From NCBI RefSeq assembly GCF_900100945.1, contig NZ_FNCG01000003.1:372001-436000 (forward strand): a stretch of DNA of 64,000 bases. The letters are read 5' to 3'. The notes under the pieces were generated by a model. That model was not told where the DNA came from. It made no database searches and saw nothing but the letters and a program-made list of their open reading frames with translations. The position numbers and the translations under genes are program-made. This document shows positions 7,515 to 16,937 of this stretch, in pieces (within the stretch, counting starts at the first letter, position 1; every line of letters begins with the position of its first letter). The DNA is from Mucilaginibacter gossypii (GTDB lineage Bacteria > Bacteroidota > Bacteroidia > Sphingobacteriales > Sphingobacteriaceae).

Positions 7515-8264
7515 TTATTCGAAAAATTGATGAATATTTGGATCTGTCGAATGTTCGAAATCAGTGTATGTACCTTGTGCATAACAACGACCGTCCAGCA
7601 GCAGAGCCACCCGGTCGGCGGTGTTTTTTACACAGTTCATGTCGTGTGTGATGATAATGGATGATGTATGGTATTTATCCTGCAGTTTCAAAATTAATTT
7701 ATCGATTTCCCGGGCTGTAACCGGATCGAGCCCTGTTGTTGGTTCATCATATAATATCACTTCCGGTTTAAGGATCATGGTCCTGGCAAGAGCGACACGT
7801 TTTAGCATGCCGCCGGATAATTCTTCCGGCATCAGATCAACAGTATGCGCCAGCCCTACGTTTTCCAAAGCCTCCATAACCAGGGCTTCCACCTCGTTCT
7901 GCGAAGCAGCAATCCAGTGACGGCGTAAAGGAAATTCCAGGTTCTCACGAACGGTCATGGAATCGTACAGTGCGTTGCCCTGGAAAAGAAAGCCAATGCG
8001 GGCGCGGACCTGATCGAGTACTTCATGAGACATATCAGGGACATTTTGACCAAAAACTTTGATGTTTCCGCTATCAGGTTTCAATAAACCGATAATGCAT
8101 TTGATCAGTACTGACTTGCCGGATCCGGATTTGCCAAGCACTACCACATTCTCTTCTTTTTTGACTGATAATGCAAAGTCTTGCAGCACGGTATGATCGC
8201 CGAAATGCTTACAAAGTTTCTCTATCACAATCACGTTGTTTTCGGTGGCTGTTTGTGTTTTCAT
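7515..8264 (-). CDS. mlaF: MlaF-like ABC transporter ATPase
   Basis: 249 residues. Walker A GKSGSGKSVL, signature LSGGMLKRVALART, Walker B VILYDEPTTGLDP and the switch His in ITHD are all present, so the ATPase should be active. It energises lipid movement by MlaE/MlaD at the cytoplasmic face. It lies 3 bp after mlaE and 3 bp before mlaD. Confidence 0.9.
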   Translation of the reverse strand: MKTQTATENNVIVIEKLCKHFGDHTVLQDFALSVKKEENVVVLGKSGSGKSVLIKCIIGLLKPDSGNIKVFGQNVPDMSHEVLDQVRARIGFLFQGNALYDSMTVRENLEFPLRRHWIAASQNEVEALVMEALENVGLAHTVDLMPEELSGGMLKRVALARTMILKPEVILYDEPTTGLDPVTAREIDKLILKLQDKYHTSSIIITHDMNCVKNTADRVALLLDGRCYAQGTYTDFEHSTDPNIHQFFE

Positions 8265-8267
8265 GCT

Positions 8268-9038
8268 TTAATTTAAACCAAGCAGATCCGTGAGTTGCAC
8301 AGCCAGCAAGTCGATGAAAAAGATTACTACAGATGATAATACAACAGCTGAGTTTGCCGAACTTCCAACACCTCTGGTACCTTTGCTTGATGTGTAACCT
8401 TTATAACAACCAACGATTCCAACAGCAAAACCAAAGAAAAATGTTTTAAAAAATGCAGGAAGTACGTCGCCGAAACTGAGACTTCTAAACACCTGAATAA
8501 AAAAAAGATAAAAGCTGGTGGCCGACCTGATATTAACGCCTATGTATGCTCCGAACAAGGCGATAGCGTCGCCCAGGACAGTGAGCACGGGTAGCATTAA
8601 TGTAGTTGCCACGGTACGCGTAGCGACAAGGTACTTGAATGGATTGGTTCCGCTTACCTCCATTGCGTCAATTTGCTCTGTGACTTTCATGGATCCAAGT
8701 TCGGCTCCTATACTGCTGGCTATTTTACCTGCAAATATCAGCGCTGTTATAACCGGACCTATCTCCCTAACTATGGCAATGCCTACCATCACCGGAAGTT
8801 GAGATTCAACACCATAGGCAACCAGGGATGGCCGCAGCTGCATTGTAAGAACAAGGCCCATAATAAAACCTGTGAGGCCGATAAGCGGCAACGATTTATA
8901 TCCAATTATATAGCATTGGTTTAATAATTCGAGGACCTCAAAGCGCGGTTTAATTCCGGTAGAGAAAAACTGGCCGGCAAATCCTGCGATATCCCCGGTG
9001 TCATTCAAAAAGGCTTTGATATTTTTAGTGAAAGCCAT
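8268..9038 (-). CDS. mlaE: MlaE-like ABC permease
   Basis: 256 residues with five to six membrane segments and the typical MlaE core GITIVREIGPVITALIFAG-like region (here VGIAIVREIGPVITALI) and IGAELGSMKVTEQIDAM. It forms the membrane channel of the Mla lipid transporter. It is the first gene of the operon; the ATG is 37 bp downstream of the predicted start. Confidence 0.9.
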   Translation of the reverse strand: MAFTKNIKAFLNDTGDIAGFAGQFFSTGIKPRFEVLELLNQCYIIGYKSLPLIGLTGFIMGLVLTMQLRPSLVAYGVESQLPVMVGIAIVREIGPVITALIFAGKIASSIGAELGSMKVTEQIDAMEVSGTNPFKYLVATRTVATTLMLPVLTVLGDAIALFGAYIGVNIRSATSFYLFFIQVFRSLSFGDVLPAFFKTFFFGFAVGIVGCYKGYTSSKGTRGVGSSANSAVVLSSVVIFFIDLLAVQLTDLLGLN

Positions 9039-9079
9039 CGTTATATCTGTTTAACTTGATTTGAAAAAATGATCTACGG

Positions 9080-9166
9080 TAAAATTAATATGGGCCCGAA
9101 GAAAAATTTGTGATATCGGACAGCATTTTTTTTGATATCTATACCACTGATAAGTGACGCAAATCA
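9080..9166 (-). promoter_or_regulatory. Triple-phased FNR-like array in front of mlaEFD
   Basis: Three positions in 22-bp phase: TGACGCAAATCA (9155-9166, exact), TGATATCTATAC (9133-9144, left half only) and TGATATCGGACA (9111-9122, one mismatch to the inverted TGA/TCA). Minus-strand -7 TAATTTTA (9087-9080) is at the exact standard distance from the most proximal copy. Predicted start near 9075. Confidence 0.55.
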
Positions 9167-9169
9167 TTT

Positions 9170-9271
9170 TTAAGCCCGACGGAACAACTGTTTAACCAGG
9201 ATATAAAAGATGGTTTTAACAGGTGTGTCATAGGCAAAAACCGGTTTGTGTTTATCCAAGAGATAGCTCAT
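9170..9271 (-). CDS. 33-residue hypothetical protein downstream of PEP synthase
   Basis: Frame starting MSYLLDKHKPVFAYDT and ending LVKQLFRRA, beginning 11 bp after the PEP synthase stop, with AAAGGGAA in front of the ATG. It has a basic C-terminus and a short hydrophobic stretch (IFYILV). No family recognised. Its position makes it the last member of an hsp20-ppsA transcript. Confidence 0.45.
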   Translation of the reverse strand: MSYLLDKHKPVFAYDTPVKTIFYILVKQLFRRA

Positions 9272-9282
9272 GGTTCCCTTTC

Positions 9283-11688
9283 TTATACCGCACTTGGTTG
9301 AGACTTGTTCTTGCAGGATTTCAAGGCATCATTAATATTTTCAATACCTTTAATCAATGCGTCCGCGTTAAAAGCGATGCTGTCGATGCCGGTTTCAACC
9401 AGTAGCCTGGTGAACGTTTCTGAATCGCTTGCCGCCTGGCCGCACAGGCCTACTTTTTTTTTCAGTTTATTTGCCTTTTGTATCATCATGACGATCAGTT
9501 GTTTGCTCGCGGCGTCCTGTTCGTCAAATAAGCCTGCTATGAGTGCTGAATCCCGATCAATGCCTAATGTTAATTGTGTAAGGTCATTTGAACCAATTGA
9601 GAAACCGTCAAATACTTCCGCGAATTCCTCGGCAAGTAATACATTGCTGGGAATTTCTGCCATAACGAAGATCTCAAGGTCATTCAGGCCCCGTTTAAGC
9701 CCGCAGGACGACATCAGATCGATGACTTTTTGCCCCTCCTTAACTGTCCGGCAAAAAGGGATCATCAATTTAATATTATTGAAGCCCATTTCATCACGAA
9801 CCACTTTCATGGCCTCGCATTCAAGCAGGAAGCCGTCGCGGTAATGATCATCATAATACCTGGAGGCCCCCCTGAAGCCAATCATCGGGTTCTCTTCCTT
9901 TGGCTCAAAGTACCTTCCGCCAATGAGGCCGGCATATTCATTGGTTTTAAAATCGCTCATCCTCACGATCACATCTTTCGGGTAAAATGCCGCTGCTATC
10001 GTGGCAACACCCTGTACAAGTTTATCTACAAAATAAGCTTTTTTATCGGCATAGCCAGCTGTTAGGTGAGCGATTTTTACCCGTTCCTGCTCGTCCAACA
10101 CCCGGTTAAAGTGTACGAGCGCCATTGGATGTATCCCAATTTGGTTCGCGATAATAAATTCAATTCGCATCAATCCAACACCGTGGTTGGGAAACATCGA
10201 TAATTTAAAGGCCTGTCCGGGATCGGCTATGATTAGTTGGGCTTTCGGGTGTACCGGCAGGTGGGTTTTGCTTACATCACTGACCGTTTCAGTCCACTCC
10301 AGTTTGCCCCTGTAAACCATCCCCGTCTTTCCTTCGGCGCAGCAAATGGTTATCATCTCACCATCTTCAATGTTATAGGTTCCGTTTGTTGTTCCAACTA
10401 CAGCCACCGCGCCGAGTTCCCGGGCTATAATAGCGGCATGGCTAGTGCGGCCGCCATTATTAGTAACAATTCCCGCTACCTTTTTCAATACGGGGTCCCA
10501 ATCCGGGCTGGTTGTTTCGGTAACCAGAATTTCGCCTTCTTTAAGCAGGTTAGCCTGGTCAGGAGTTTTGAGCACGCGTGCCCTGCCGGCTGTAATGCCA
10601 TTGCCTATGGCAGCCCCCATGGTTATAACTTCTCCTTTTTCGGCAATTTTGAAACTTTTTACCTGTATCTTTTTTTCTTGATTATGTACAGTTTCGGGAC
10701 GAGCCTGGATAATATGGAGTTGGTGATCGAACCCGTCCTTAGCCCATTCAAAATCCATAGGCTGACGGTAATGGTCTTCGATGATCAACGCCCAGTTGGC
10801 AAGCTTTTCAACTTCCTGATCGCTGAGTACAAATTTTTGCCGGAGTTCCCAGGGCGTATCCTGATTTATTGTTGGATTGGTTGCATCGTCGGTAGTTGCG
10901 CAAACCATGGTTTTGTTTTTGCTGCCAAGGTTTTTTTGGATAATGCACCTTAAATTTTTTTTAAGAGTTGGTTTAAACACCAGGAATTCATCAGGCGTAA
11001 CAGTACCTTGTACGATATTTTCCCCTAATCCCCACACACCCGAAATATGTATAATATCCTTGAACCCACTTTCTGGTTCCAAAGTAAACCCGATACCGGA
11101 ACACCCCATATCAGATCGCACCATTTTCTGGACTGCAACTGAAAGATAAACTTTCTCATGATCAAAATTTTTATCTTCCCGATATTTAATAGCCCGATCT
11201 GTATAAAGTGATGCAAAGCATTGCTTTACGGCAGTTAATAAAGCACTATGGCCTTTAATATTCAGGAAGGATTCGTGCTGTCCTGCAAAACTTGCCCCTG
11301 GCAAATCTTCTGCTGTGGCACTGCTTCGCACCGCCACAGTCGGTTCTGCATTTTCAAAAATATAATCGTAGGCGTCTATGATTGCCATTTGCAGGTCATT
11401 CGGCATAACGGCGTCCATGATCAGTTTTCGGGCTCTGGCGCCGCTTATCGTTAAGTTAGAGAAGTTCTGCCGGTCTAAACCGGTCATCAAATCAATAAGC
11501 TTTTTTTCGAGCCGGTTGAACCCGATGAAATAACGAAAAGCTGCTACAGTTACAGCGAAGCCGTTTGGCGTATTTATTCCATTGTTGGTTAGTTGATTGT
11601 AAATTTCCCCCAATGAAGCTGTTTTTCCACCAACATCACCAATATCACCTATGGTGATTTCACTAAACTTTCTGATAAAATGTTCCAT
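9283..11688 (-). CDS. ppsA: Phosphoenolpyruvate synthase
   Basis: 801 residues, normal length for PpsA. Order: ATP-grasp nucleotide-binding domain (with AVRSSATAEDLPGASFAGQHES), the swivelling phosphohistidine domain with GGRTSHAAIIARELG (His about 417), and a PEP/pyruvate TIM barrel ending with GLCGQAASD (catalytic Cys about 749). It converts pyruvate, ATP and water to PEP, AMP and phosphate, allowing gluconeogenesis or energy balancing. It lies 69 bp downstream of hsp20 without an obvious promoter, so it is probably co-transcribed from the divergent palindrome promoter at 12218-12260. Confidence 0.93.
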   Translation of the reverse strand: MEHFIRKFSEITIGDIGDVGGKTASLGEIYNQLTNNGINTPNGFAVTVAAFRYFIGFNRLEKKLIDLMTGLDRQNFSNLTISGARARKLIMDAVMPNDLQMAIIDAYDYIFENAEPTVAVRSSATAEDLPGASFAGQHESFLNIKGHSALLTAVKQCFASLYTDRAIKYREDKNFDHEKVYLSVAVQKMVRSDMGCSGIGFTLEPESGFKDIIHISGVWGLGENIVQGTVTPDEFLVFKPTLKKNLRCIIQKNLGSKNKTMVCATTDDATNPTINQDTPWELRQKFVLSDQEVEKLANWALIIEDHYRQPMDFEWAKDGFDHQLHIIQARPETVHNQEKKIQVKSFKIAEKGEVITMGAAIGNGITAGRARVLKTPDQANLLKEGEILVTETTSPDWDPVLKKVAGIVTNNGGRTSHAAIIARELGAVAVVGTTNGTYNIEDGEMITICCAEGKTGMVYRGKLEWTETVSDVSKTHLPVHPKAQLIIADPGQAFKLSMFPNHGVGLMRIEFIIANQIGIHPMALVHFNRVLDEQERVKIAHLTAGYADKKAYFVDKLVQGVATIAAAFYPKDVIVRMSDFKTNEYAGLIGGRYFEPKEENPMIGFRGASRYYDDHYRDGFLLECEAMKVVRDEMGFNNIKLMIPFCRTVKEGQKVIDLMSSCGLKRGLNDLEIFVMAEIPSNVLLAEEFAEVFDGFSIGSNDLTQLTLGIDRDSALIAGLFDEQDAASKQLIVMMIQKANKLKKKVGLCGQAASDSETFTRLLVETGIDSIAFNADALIKGIENINDALKSCKNKSQPSAV

Positions 11689-11757
11689 GTTACTGTTATT
11701 AAGCCGGCCGAAGAGCGTCCGGTTGTCAAAATCGCCGGTGTTGCCGACAGAAAATTT

Positions 11758-12189
11758 TTAGTCTACTTTAATTTCTTTCTTTGCCGCCTGGTTTCTGCCG
11801 CTTTTTTTAAGTTCGATTTCCAAAAGGCCATTGTGATAATTGGCATTCACCCCGTCTTCCTCAACATTGTCTGGCAGCTTAAATGTGCGACGGAAGGAAG
11901 CAAATGAAAATTCTTTACGTGTATAACTATCAATCTCTTCCTTTTCTTCTTTATTGGTTTCCGCACTGATGGTCAGTAAGCCGTCTTCGGTAATGATTTT
12001 GAAATCATTTTTTTTAAAGCCCGGAACAGCGACGTCAAGCTTATAATGATTTTTGGTTTCACGGATATTTACAGCCGGGAGAAATTCTCCGCCGCTGGAA
12101 GTTTTATCAAAAAAACGGTCTGGACTCCAAAAATTCTCCATCATTGATTTCCATGATGGAACGCGATGTGATTTTATTAAGGCTGTCAT
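11758..12189 (-). CDS. Hsp20/alpha-crystallin small heat-shock protein
   Basis: 143 residues from the chosen start MTALIKSHRVPSWKSMM; an upstream in-frame ATG at 12261 would overlap the regulatory sites and add 24 unrelated residues, so 12189 is preferred and matches the start of the paralogue at 53429. The alpha-crystallin domain includes LDVAVPGFKKNDFKI, LTISAET and the C-terminal NGLLEIELKK. It is an ATP-independent holdase for unfolding proteins. It is divergent from the metallo-hydrolase gene and shares a palindrome pair with it. Confidence 0.93.
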   Translation of the reverse strand: MTALIKSHRVPSWKSMMENFWSPDRFFDKTSSGGEFLPAVNIRETKNHYKLDVAVPGFKKNDFKIITEDGLLTISAETNKEEKEEIDSYTRKEFSFASFRRTFKLPDNVEEDGVNANYHNGLLEIELKKSGRNQAAKKEIKVD

Positions 12190-12217
12190 AAATTTGTTTG
12201 TTGAATGATTGGTTATC

Positions 12218-12313
12218 CAAATTTCGCCATGGGAGACATTAAGTATAATGACCACTGTCACGCTTTGGTGTGATTCATGTCAGTTTGGCGGTTTCTTTAT
12301 CGCAATACCTTTA
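12218..12313. promoter_or_regulatory. Divergent promoter with a shared FNR-like site pair
   Basis: Two exact sites, TGACCACTGTCA (12249-12260) and TGATTCATGTCA (12271-12282), centres 22 bp apart. To the left, minus-strand GAAATTTG (12225-12218) is the -7 for hsp20; to the right, TACCTTTA (12306-12313) is the -7 for the metallo-hydrolase. Each is exactly 36.5 bp from its nearer site, so each site is proximal for one gene and distal for the other. Predicted starts near 12213 and 12318. Confidence 0.75.
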
Positions 12314-12332
12314 TGGTAACAAGTAATAAGCT

Positions 12333-13772
12333 ATGAATGAATCTTTTAATGGCATGGAATCGGCAATAGAAACCGGGCCTGCAATACAAAATGTTTACCT
12401 GCAATCATTAGGTGCAGCAGGTACTGTAACCGGATCCAAGCATCTGCTGCTTACCCCCGGGGGGAACGTTATGATCGATTGCGGCCTGTTTCAAGGGATA
12501 AAGGCTTTGCGGGAAAAAAACTGGGAAAGCCTGCCTGTTAACCTGGCTGATATTAGTGCACTGATACTGACCCACGCACACCTCGATCACTGTGGCTATA
12601 TCCCTTTACTGGTACGGAACGGGTATCGTAACAAGATTTACATGAGCCAGCCGACCAGGGACCTTGTAGAGCTTATTTTGCGCGACTGCGCCAAACTACA
12701 GGAAGAAGATGCCCAAAAGGCTAATAAATACGGTTACTCCAGGCATCATCCGGCAAAGGCCCTGTACACTGTGAAAGATGTTGAGGCTGCGTTGCCCTAT
12801 TTTGAAGTTTGTGAAATACACAAAACAATCAGCCTGGCTAAACAACTAAGTTTTAGTTTGTACCCATGTGGGCACATCGCGGGTGCTTGTTCGGTCAAAA
12901 TAAGTTGCTTTGAGAAGACAATTGTATTTTCCGGGGATATCGGGCGTGACCAGTCAGAGCTATTACCTGGCCCCGAGCTATTAGGGCAAGCCGATTTTGT
13001 AGTCATGGAGTCTACTTACGGCGATCGCCTACACTCTAAAAATGATACTTCACAGGATTTAGCGGGTGCTATTAATGATACTGTTTTTAATAAGGGGAAT
13101 GTACTGATCCCATGTTTTGCAGTTGGCCGGGCCCTGGAAGTGATGCACCTGATTTATCGCTTAAAACAACATAATCTGATTCCGTCATCCATTCCGGTAT
13201 ACCTTGATAGCCCGATGGCCGCAGTTGCCGGAAAGACCCTGGTACACTTTCCCGAATGGTTTACTATTGATGAAAAAGAATGTGCCGACATGTTTAACAG
13301 TGTAACTATCAACAAGGATTATAAGGATACCGAAAAGATCATTAAAAGGGCAGGGCCTAAGATCGTTCTTGCGGCAAGTGGAATGCTAACCGGAGGCCGT
13401 GTGCTGGAATATTTGAAGCGTTATCTGGGCGATGAGCGTAACACTATACTCCTGATTGGTTTCCAGGCCGAGGGCACACGGGGAAGGGCGTTGCTTAACC
13501 ATATCCACGAATTGAAAATTCATGGTCAATATTACCCGGTGGTGGCGAAGGTACAGGAGATAGAAGGTTTGTCCGCTCACGCCGATCAGTCCGAATTGAT
13601 TACCTGGTTAAAGCAGTTTCACAATTCGGTATCCGAGGTTTACCTGGTACACGGCGAACCATGCGCACAAGACACTCTTCGGGTTAAGATCCAGGATGAG
13701 TTGAAACTAACAGTAAAGATTATGAAGCCTTACCATAAGGAACTTTTATTCACTTTAAATCAACAGTTGTAA
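12333..13772 (+). CDS. Metallo-beta-lactamase/beta-CASP hydrolase (RNA-processing type)
   Basis: 479 residues. The zinc motif THAHLDHCGYIP lies near residues 80-88, further ligands are in HIAGACSVKI and FSGDIGRD, the beta-CASP region includes PCFAVGRALEVMHLIY, and the C-terminal RMMBL domain has IEGLSAHADQSEL. This architecture is that of CPSF73-like/RNase J-related nucleases, suggesting RNA cleavage, though the substrate is not known. Promoter shared with hsp20. Members of this family often travel with USP and Hsp20 genes in anaerobically induced loci, which is consistent here. Confidence 0.85.
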   Translation: MNESFNGMESAIETGPAIQNVYLQSLGAAGTVTGSKHLLLTPGGNVMIDCGLFQGIKALREKNWESLPVNLADISALILTHAHLDHCGYIPLLVRNGYRNKIYMSQPTRDLVELILRDCAKLQEEDAQKANKYGYSRHHPAKALYTVKDVEAALPYFEVCEIHKTISLAKQLSFSLYPCGHIAGACSVKISCFEKTIVFSGDIGRDQSELLPGPELLGQADFVVMESTYGDRLHSKNDTSQDLAGAINDTVFNKGNVLIPCFAVGRALEVMHLIYRLKQHNLIPSSIPVYLDSPMAAVAGKTLVHFPEWFTIDEKECADMFNSVTINKDYKDTEKIIKRAGPKIVLAASGMLTGGRVLEYLKRYLGDERNTILLIGFQAEGTRGRALLNHIHELKIHGQYYPVVAKVQEIEGLSAHADQSELITWLKQFHNSVSEVYLVHGEPCAQDTLRVKIQDELKLTVKIMKPYHKELLFTLNQQL

Positions 13773-13868
13773 TGTGATCCGTGGTACTGTGTAATATCCT
13801 GGTTTTGAATGCAACAATACTGTTAATCGGTGCCTGGTGCTGTAAATTGACTGTATTGGTTAATTTAA

Positions 13869-13911
13869 TGATAAGCGTCATTTTTCTTTAGCCGGTATTT
13901 ATCAATATTTG
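13869..13911 (+). promoter_or_regulatory. FNR-like promoter of the 77-residue protein gene
   Basis: Exact site TGATAAGCGTCA (13869-13880); -7 AATATTTG (13904-13911) at the exact standard distance. Predicted start near 13916, giving a leader of about 73 bases. Confidence 0.6.
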
Positions 13912-13988
13912 GATACTGGTTACTTTCTAAGCCATTTAAAGCAGGGTTGTTAAATTGCAATGTTACGCGAACTTATTAAGTGCGGATC

Positions 13989-14222
13989 ATGGAAAAGCTC
14001 ACATTTAATTTTTGTCATCCCGTAAAAGGTCTCCTCAGGCTTTTGAATAAACTTTATCCGGCAGAAATACGCGTAGTACCAATTGATGACCAGCACGGGG
14101 GCTTAATTGAAATTTCGGTAACAGGTCTCTGCAGCGGTAAATGGAAGGCAATGCTTGAGTGGGAACATGATGGCATGAATTATTATTATGAACAAGAATT
14201 TGAGATACCCGAAGTAAATTGA
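13989..14222 (+). CDS. 77-residue hypothetical protein
   Basis: Starts MEKLTFNFCHPVKGLL; a GTG nine bases upstream is in frame but the ATG at 13989 is preferred. Mixed alpha/beta composition, two aromatic patches (WKAMLEWEHDGMNYYYEQEF), acidic C-terminus, no signal peptide or membrane span. I do not recognise the family. It is a single-gene unit with its own palindrome promoter, converging with ftsH, so it belongs to the inferred regulon. Confidence 0.7.
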   Translation: MEKLTFNFCHPVKGLLRLLNKLYPAEIRVVPIDDQHGGLIEISVTGLCSGKWKAMLEWEHDGMNYYYEQEFEIPEVN

Positions 14223-14308
14223 GTTTTAAATACCTATAATCCCCATTATAATTCTGGTGAAAATAATTGATTACCGACAATCAATCCCAAGCTCCTTATA
14301 ATCACTTA

Positions 14309-16252
14309 TTAAAGTATGGGTAAATGAAAAAAATCGGACCGTGTGCCTAAAATCTTTTCGAGGTCACCTTTATCTATTTCTTCCTTAGTTAACAATAGGG
14401 TTGCTAACTGGTCCAATAAAGGCTTCTTTTTGGCAAGAATTCCTTTCGCGTTCTGATAGGCCTGTGCCAGCAATCCTATTATTTCATCGTCAATAATTTT
14501 GCTGGTAGATTCGCTGAAGGGTTTTTGTATTGCCAGATCGGTTTGACCGGTTGAATCGTAATAACTGACGTTTCCAAGCTTTTCGGCAAAACCATAATAC
14601 ATGACCATTGATCTTGCTTCTTTGGTCGCTTTTTCCAAATCATCCAACGCCCCGGACGATATTTCGCCAAAAGTAAGTTCTTCTGCCGCCCTGCCTGCCA
14701 GGGTAGCACATAGATGTTCCACGAAAGCAGTTTTGTTACGCAGTTGCCTCTCTTCTGGCAAGTATAATGCCGCGCCTAAAGATTTCCCGCGGGGAATGAT
14801 CGATACCTTAACCAATGGTTCCACATTTTCCAACAACCAACTCGCAACTGCATGGCCGGCCTCATGATAAGCGATTACTTTCTTTTCGGCCGGCGTAATG
14901 ATTTTGCTTTTCTTTTCAAGCCCTGCAATTATACGGTAAATGGCTTCTGAAAAATCGGCATTTTGTATACTGTCGGCTTTTCTCCGAGCAGCAATTAATG
15001 CTGCCTCATTACAGATATTTGCAATATCTGCGCCTGAAAAGCCCGGCGTTTGGGCCGCGAGCATAGGGATGTCAATGGTATCGGCCATGGTTAACCGCTT
15101 GGTGTGCACTTTGAAGATAGCTACTCGTTCCGTTAAATTGGGTAACTCAAGGTAAATATGACGATCAAATCTTCCTGCCCTAATTAAGGCTGGGTCCAGC
15201 ATATCAGCCCGGTTGGTTGCCGCCAACACAATAACCCCAGCATTGGTAGCAAAACCATCCATCTCGGTCAATAGCTGGTTTAATGTGCTTTCACGTTCGT
15301 CATTGACACCGCCTAAATAAGCACCTTTGCCTCTTGAACGCCCGATTGCGTCAATTTCATCAATAAAAATGATACAGGGTGCCTTTTCTTTGGCTTGTTG
15401 AAACATATCGCGCACCCGGGAAGCACCAACACCAACAAACATTTCAACAAAGGCAGCTCCGGAGATTGAAAAGAACGGCACCTGCGCTTCGCCGGCCACT
15501 GCTTTTGCAAGCATTGTTTTACCTGTTCCTGGTGGGCCTACTAAAATTACACCTTTAGGTATCTTTGCCCCGAGTTTGGTGAATACGTCAGGCGTCTTTA
15601 GAAAGTCGACAATTTCACTTACTTCTACCTTGGCTTCTTCCAGCCCGGCAACGTCGGCGAAGGTGACAGTGCTGTTTTGTTTTTCAATCAATGTAGCCCT
15701 TGATTTTCCGAAGCTAAAAATCGAAGATCCCCCGGGCGCTCCGGTACCCGCCATACGCCTCATGATGAAATTCCAAATAAGAAACATCAGAATGAAAGGT
15801 ACAGTCCAACCGAGGATATTAACGAACCAGTTGCTTTTGTTAATGTACCTTACCGAAACCCTTTCACTTAAGGGAAAACCTTGCTCCGCTTTATCGAGAT
15901 TAAGTTCAAAAGATTCAACTGATCCTATTGTAAAAGTGTAATGTGGCCCGTAGTTCAGGCCCTTGCCAACAACTGGTTTAAATGCGGCTTTGAAAGCGGT
16001 ATCGCCTGCAAATGAACTTTTGATGTATACGTTAACATGCTCTTTATTGATCACCTCTAACTTTTCAACAGCTTTTCGGCTTAGCATATCTTTTGAAAAT
16101 TGCTGCCACGTGATCTCTTTGACATTATCTCCAGACAAGAATGGGGAAAGAATCAAATACAGCAAAATGATCACATATACCCAAGCCCAACTGAATGTTG
16201 GTTTATATTTTTTTTTAGTGTTTTTATTTGCTGGAGGCATCGCTTTTTTCAT
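14309..16252 (-). CDS. ftsH: FtsH-like membrane AAA+ zinc protease
   Basis: 647 residues from the ATG at 16252 ([14 protein letters not shown]); an in-frame ATG 12 bases later (16240) is also possible. Two membrane segments (about 18-35 and 140-160) flank a periplasmic domain. The AAA module has Walker A GPPGTGKT (about 237), Walker [13 protein letters not shown] and second-region-of-homology RAGRFDRH; the protease site is HEAGH (about 462). It degrades misassembled membrane and some soluble regulatory proteins. A housekeeping FtsH is expected elsewhere in the genome, so this is probably a stress-specific paralogue. Upstream there is a weak phased palindrome array. Confidence 0.9.
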   Translation of the reverse strand: MKKAMPPANKNTKKKYKPTFSWAWVYVIILLYLILSPFLSGDNVKEITWQQFSKDMLSRKAVEKLEVINKEHVNVYIKSSFAGDTAFKAAFKPVVGKGLNYGPHYTFTIGSVESFELNLDKAEQGFPLSERVSVRYINKSNWFVNILGWTVPFILMFLIWNFIMRRMAGTGAPGGSSIFSFGKSRATLIEKQNSTVTFADVAGLEEAKVEVSEIVDFLKTPDVFTKLGAKIPKGVILVGPPGTGKTMLAKAVAGEAQVPFFSISGAAFVEMFVGVGASRVRDMFQQAKEKAPCIIFIDEIDAIGRSRGKGAYLGGVNDERESTLNQLLTEMDGFATNAGVIVLAATNRADMLDPALIRAGRFDRHIYLELPNLTERVAIFKVHTKRLTMADTIDIPMLAAQTPGFSGADIANICNEAALIAARRKADSIQNADFSEAIYRIIAGLEKKSKIITPAEKKVIAYHEAGHAVASWLLENVEPLVKVSIIPRGKSLGAALYLPEERQLRNKTAFVEHLCATLAGRAAEELTFGEISSGALDDLEKATKEARSMVMYYGFAEKLGNVSYYDSTGQTDLAIQKPFSESTSKIIDDEIIGLLAQAYQNAKGILAKKKPLLDQLATLLLTKEEIDKGDLEKILGTRSDFFHLPIL

Positions 16253-16256
16253 AAAA

Positions 16257-16343
16257 TAAAGATGGGTTGAAGCGTACAAACCTGAAATGACGGTTGTTTG
16301 CCGAAAATGTGACTTGTGTCGTGATGAAGTGTGACAAAACTCC
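16257..16343 (-). promoter_or_regulatory. Degenerate 22-bp-phased FNR-like array upstream of ftsH
   Basis: TGACAAAACTCC (16332-16343), TGACTTGTGTCG (16310-16321) and TGACGGTTGTTT (16288-16299) are each one to three bases from the site and are spaced exactly 22 bp. A -7-like CATCTTTA (minus strand, 16264-16257) is at the standard distance; an alternative -7 is CAGGTTTG (16284-16277). No copy is exact, hence low confidence. Confidence 0.35.
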
Positions 16344-16576
16344 AATAGTTTGGAGCAAAAGAAAATTAAAGAAACCAGTATTGCTCCCCGAGTTTATTCA
16401 TGGGTAGGGCCACTTGAACAGGTTGCATATAACGCAGGTGGCGTCATGCTCCGCTTGGCCTGGGATGGATAGCTGAACTATCCTTTTAGCTAAGTTCAGA
16501 TAACCATCTTTTTTTCAGAAGTATATTATAATATAAACGGGGGAGATCTGACACAGTAACCCGGCTTCGTGGCTTG

Positions 16577-16707
16577 TTATTTTTTCAATAGCTCAATCGC
16601 CCGGGCCTGCTCGTCTTTTTCGCACATGGGATATTCTTTTTTAACTGATGTTGATAGTTACTAAATGTCTCCGGCTTTTTCAGGTCGCACTTTTCTTGAT
16701 TTTTCAT
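16577..16707 (-). pseudogene. Small hypothetical gene with a one-base frameshift
   Basis: Reads MKNQEKCDLKKPETFSNYQ.. then continues in another frame as EYPMCEKDEQARAIELLKK before a stop. Adding one A to the A6 run in the middle restores a single 43-residue frame. The last part looks strongly coding. No family recognised. As in the gene at 5090, the lesion is a missing base in a homopolymer, so a sequencing error is possible. It is oriented away from the BON gene. The rest of the 16344-16847 gap holds an inverted repeat TGGTCA-N5-TGACCA (16732-16748) and nothing else I can support. Confidence 0.45.
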
Positions 16708-16847
16708 ACGATAAATTTTGGCAGCACTCTTTGGTCAATAAATGACCAGAGGCATGGTAGCAGCTAATAGATGGTACTTCGGCGGCCTGATAGTAGCCAG
16801 GTTAAGGAAACTCAGAAAGATAATGTTTAGGGGGCTTATCTCATTGA

Positions 16848-16912
16848 TGATGAACATCATATCAGTTCATGATCGCCATCATGGTGATAGCTGCCGGCTA
16901 TTCGGTTCTTTG
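16848..16912 (+). promoter_or_regulatory. Tandem FNR-like sites and promoter of the first BON gene
   Basis: Exact sites TGATGAACATCA (16848-16859) and TGATCGCCATCA (16870-16881), centres 22 bp apart; -7 GTTCTTTG (16905-16912) at the exact standard distance. Predicted start near 16917. Confidence 0.7.
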
Positions 16913-16937
16913 TTGTAGTTAATTACATTCAAAAATC

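Noticed and set aside
10237..10953. Long plus-strand frame opposite PEP synthase
   Set aside because: It is an antisense shadow of a strongly conserved enzyme; codons and composition follow the ppsA frame.
16732..16748. TGGTCA-N5-TGACCA inverted repeat as another regulon site
   Set aside because: Half-sites are in the opposite order and the spacing is 5, not 6; it does not fit TGAY-N4-RTCA.
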